From contig RFPW01000037.1 of NCBI GenBank assembly GCA_009925965.1, positions 1 through 14,278 of the forward strand: a DNA stretch of 14,278 nt, given 5' to 3'. The stretch is from Betaproteobacteria bacterium (lineage in GTDB: Bacteria; Pseudomonadota; Gammaproteobacteria; Burkholderiales; Burkholderiaceae_E). A model generated the notes under the pieces. That model was not told the origin of the DNA and searched no databases. It saw nothing but the letters and a program-made list of their open reading frames with translations. Each line of letters begins with the position of its first letter. Within the stretch, counting starts at the first letter, position 1. A program made the translations under genes and the position numbers. Shown here in pieces: positions 14,181 through 14,278 of the stretch.

Positions 14181-14278
14181 ACCATCCACCACGACGAATC
14201 CAAATACGGAGCGGCTGCCAAGATCTACCTGAACCTTGACTGCGCGAGTGTCCGTCGCGCCGAAGACTTCGAGGCGGG
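14175..14278 (-). CDS. 3' end of an unidentified minus-strand gene, cut by the window edge
   Basis: The minus-strand frame ending with TGA at 14177-14175 is open to the edge and reads RLEVFGATDTRAVKVQVDL, then GSRSVFGFVVVDGL before the stop. Alternating hydrophobic beta-type sequence and G/C-rich third positions make it look coding. It overlaps the end of serB by 3 bp (TAG) and would be convergent with it. I do not recognise the family. The plus-strand frame over the same bases is also open but has no start codon, so the minus reading is preferred. Confidence 0.4.
   Translation of the reverse strand, partial: RLEVFGATDTRAVKVQVDLGSRSVFGFVVVDGL

Noticed and set aside
14181..14278. Open plus-strand frame after the serB stop
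   Set aside because: It has no start codon or ribosome-binding site within the window. It is more likely the mirror of the partial minus-strand gene.

Overview
The window is a dense, moderately high-GC stretch of bacterial chromosome. It most resembles a betaproteobacterium of the order Burkholderiales. Supporting signs are a divergent mfd-serB / ispD-ispF arrangement, a tsaB-rimI-'uracil-DNA glycosylase-like' gene chain, and an OmpR/EnvZ pair whose regulator resembles the Bordetella RisA/OmpR type. The taxonomic placement rests on remembered gene order and protein similarity, not on a search. No rRNA, tRNA, insertion sequence, phage gene or CRISPR array was seen.

Layout. (1) Positions 2-1360 (+) form one open frame. 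It begins as the active-site part of a histone-deacetylase-like protein and turns, without a frameshift, into the lysophospholipid transporter LplT, which lacks its normal N-terminus. This is either an assembly join or a real gene fusion. (2) Positions 1312-3601 (-) hold a tightly overlapping set of four genes: a small Arg/Glu-rich exported protein, tsaB (t6A tRNA modification), rimI (acetyltransferase) and a uracil-DNA-glycosylase-like protein that has lost the catalytic motifs. (3) Positions 3645-5749 (+) hold an OmpR/EnvZ two-component system, divergent from group 2 across 43 bp. (4) Positions 5868-8399 (+) hold a three-gene redox module: a short rubrerythrin, a CCG-domain/ferredoxin-type iron-sulfur protein, and a DUF3501 protein. 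The two spacers in front of its first two genes are the only sizeable non-coding stretches, and both are rich in hairpins and phased repeats. (5) Positions 8412-9640 (-) hold ispD-ispF of the MEP isoprenoid pathway. (6) Positions 9667-14180 (+) hold mfd (transcription-repair coupling factor) and serB (phosphoserine phosphatase). (7) A partial convergent minus-strand frame runs off the right end.

Gene pairs ompR/envZ, ispD/ispF and mfd/serB overlap by ATGA, and the hypothetical gene/tsaB overlap by TTGA, so translational coupling is the rule. Most of the content is housekeeping. The least explained parts are the rubrerythrin/Fe-S/DUF3501 module with its structured spacers, the degenerate UDG-like gene, the HDAC-LplT chimera, and the 26-bp ispD/mfd divergent spacer with an exactly centred palindrome. 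No stretch of 300 bases or more lacks a gene.
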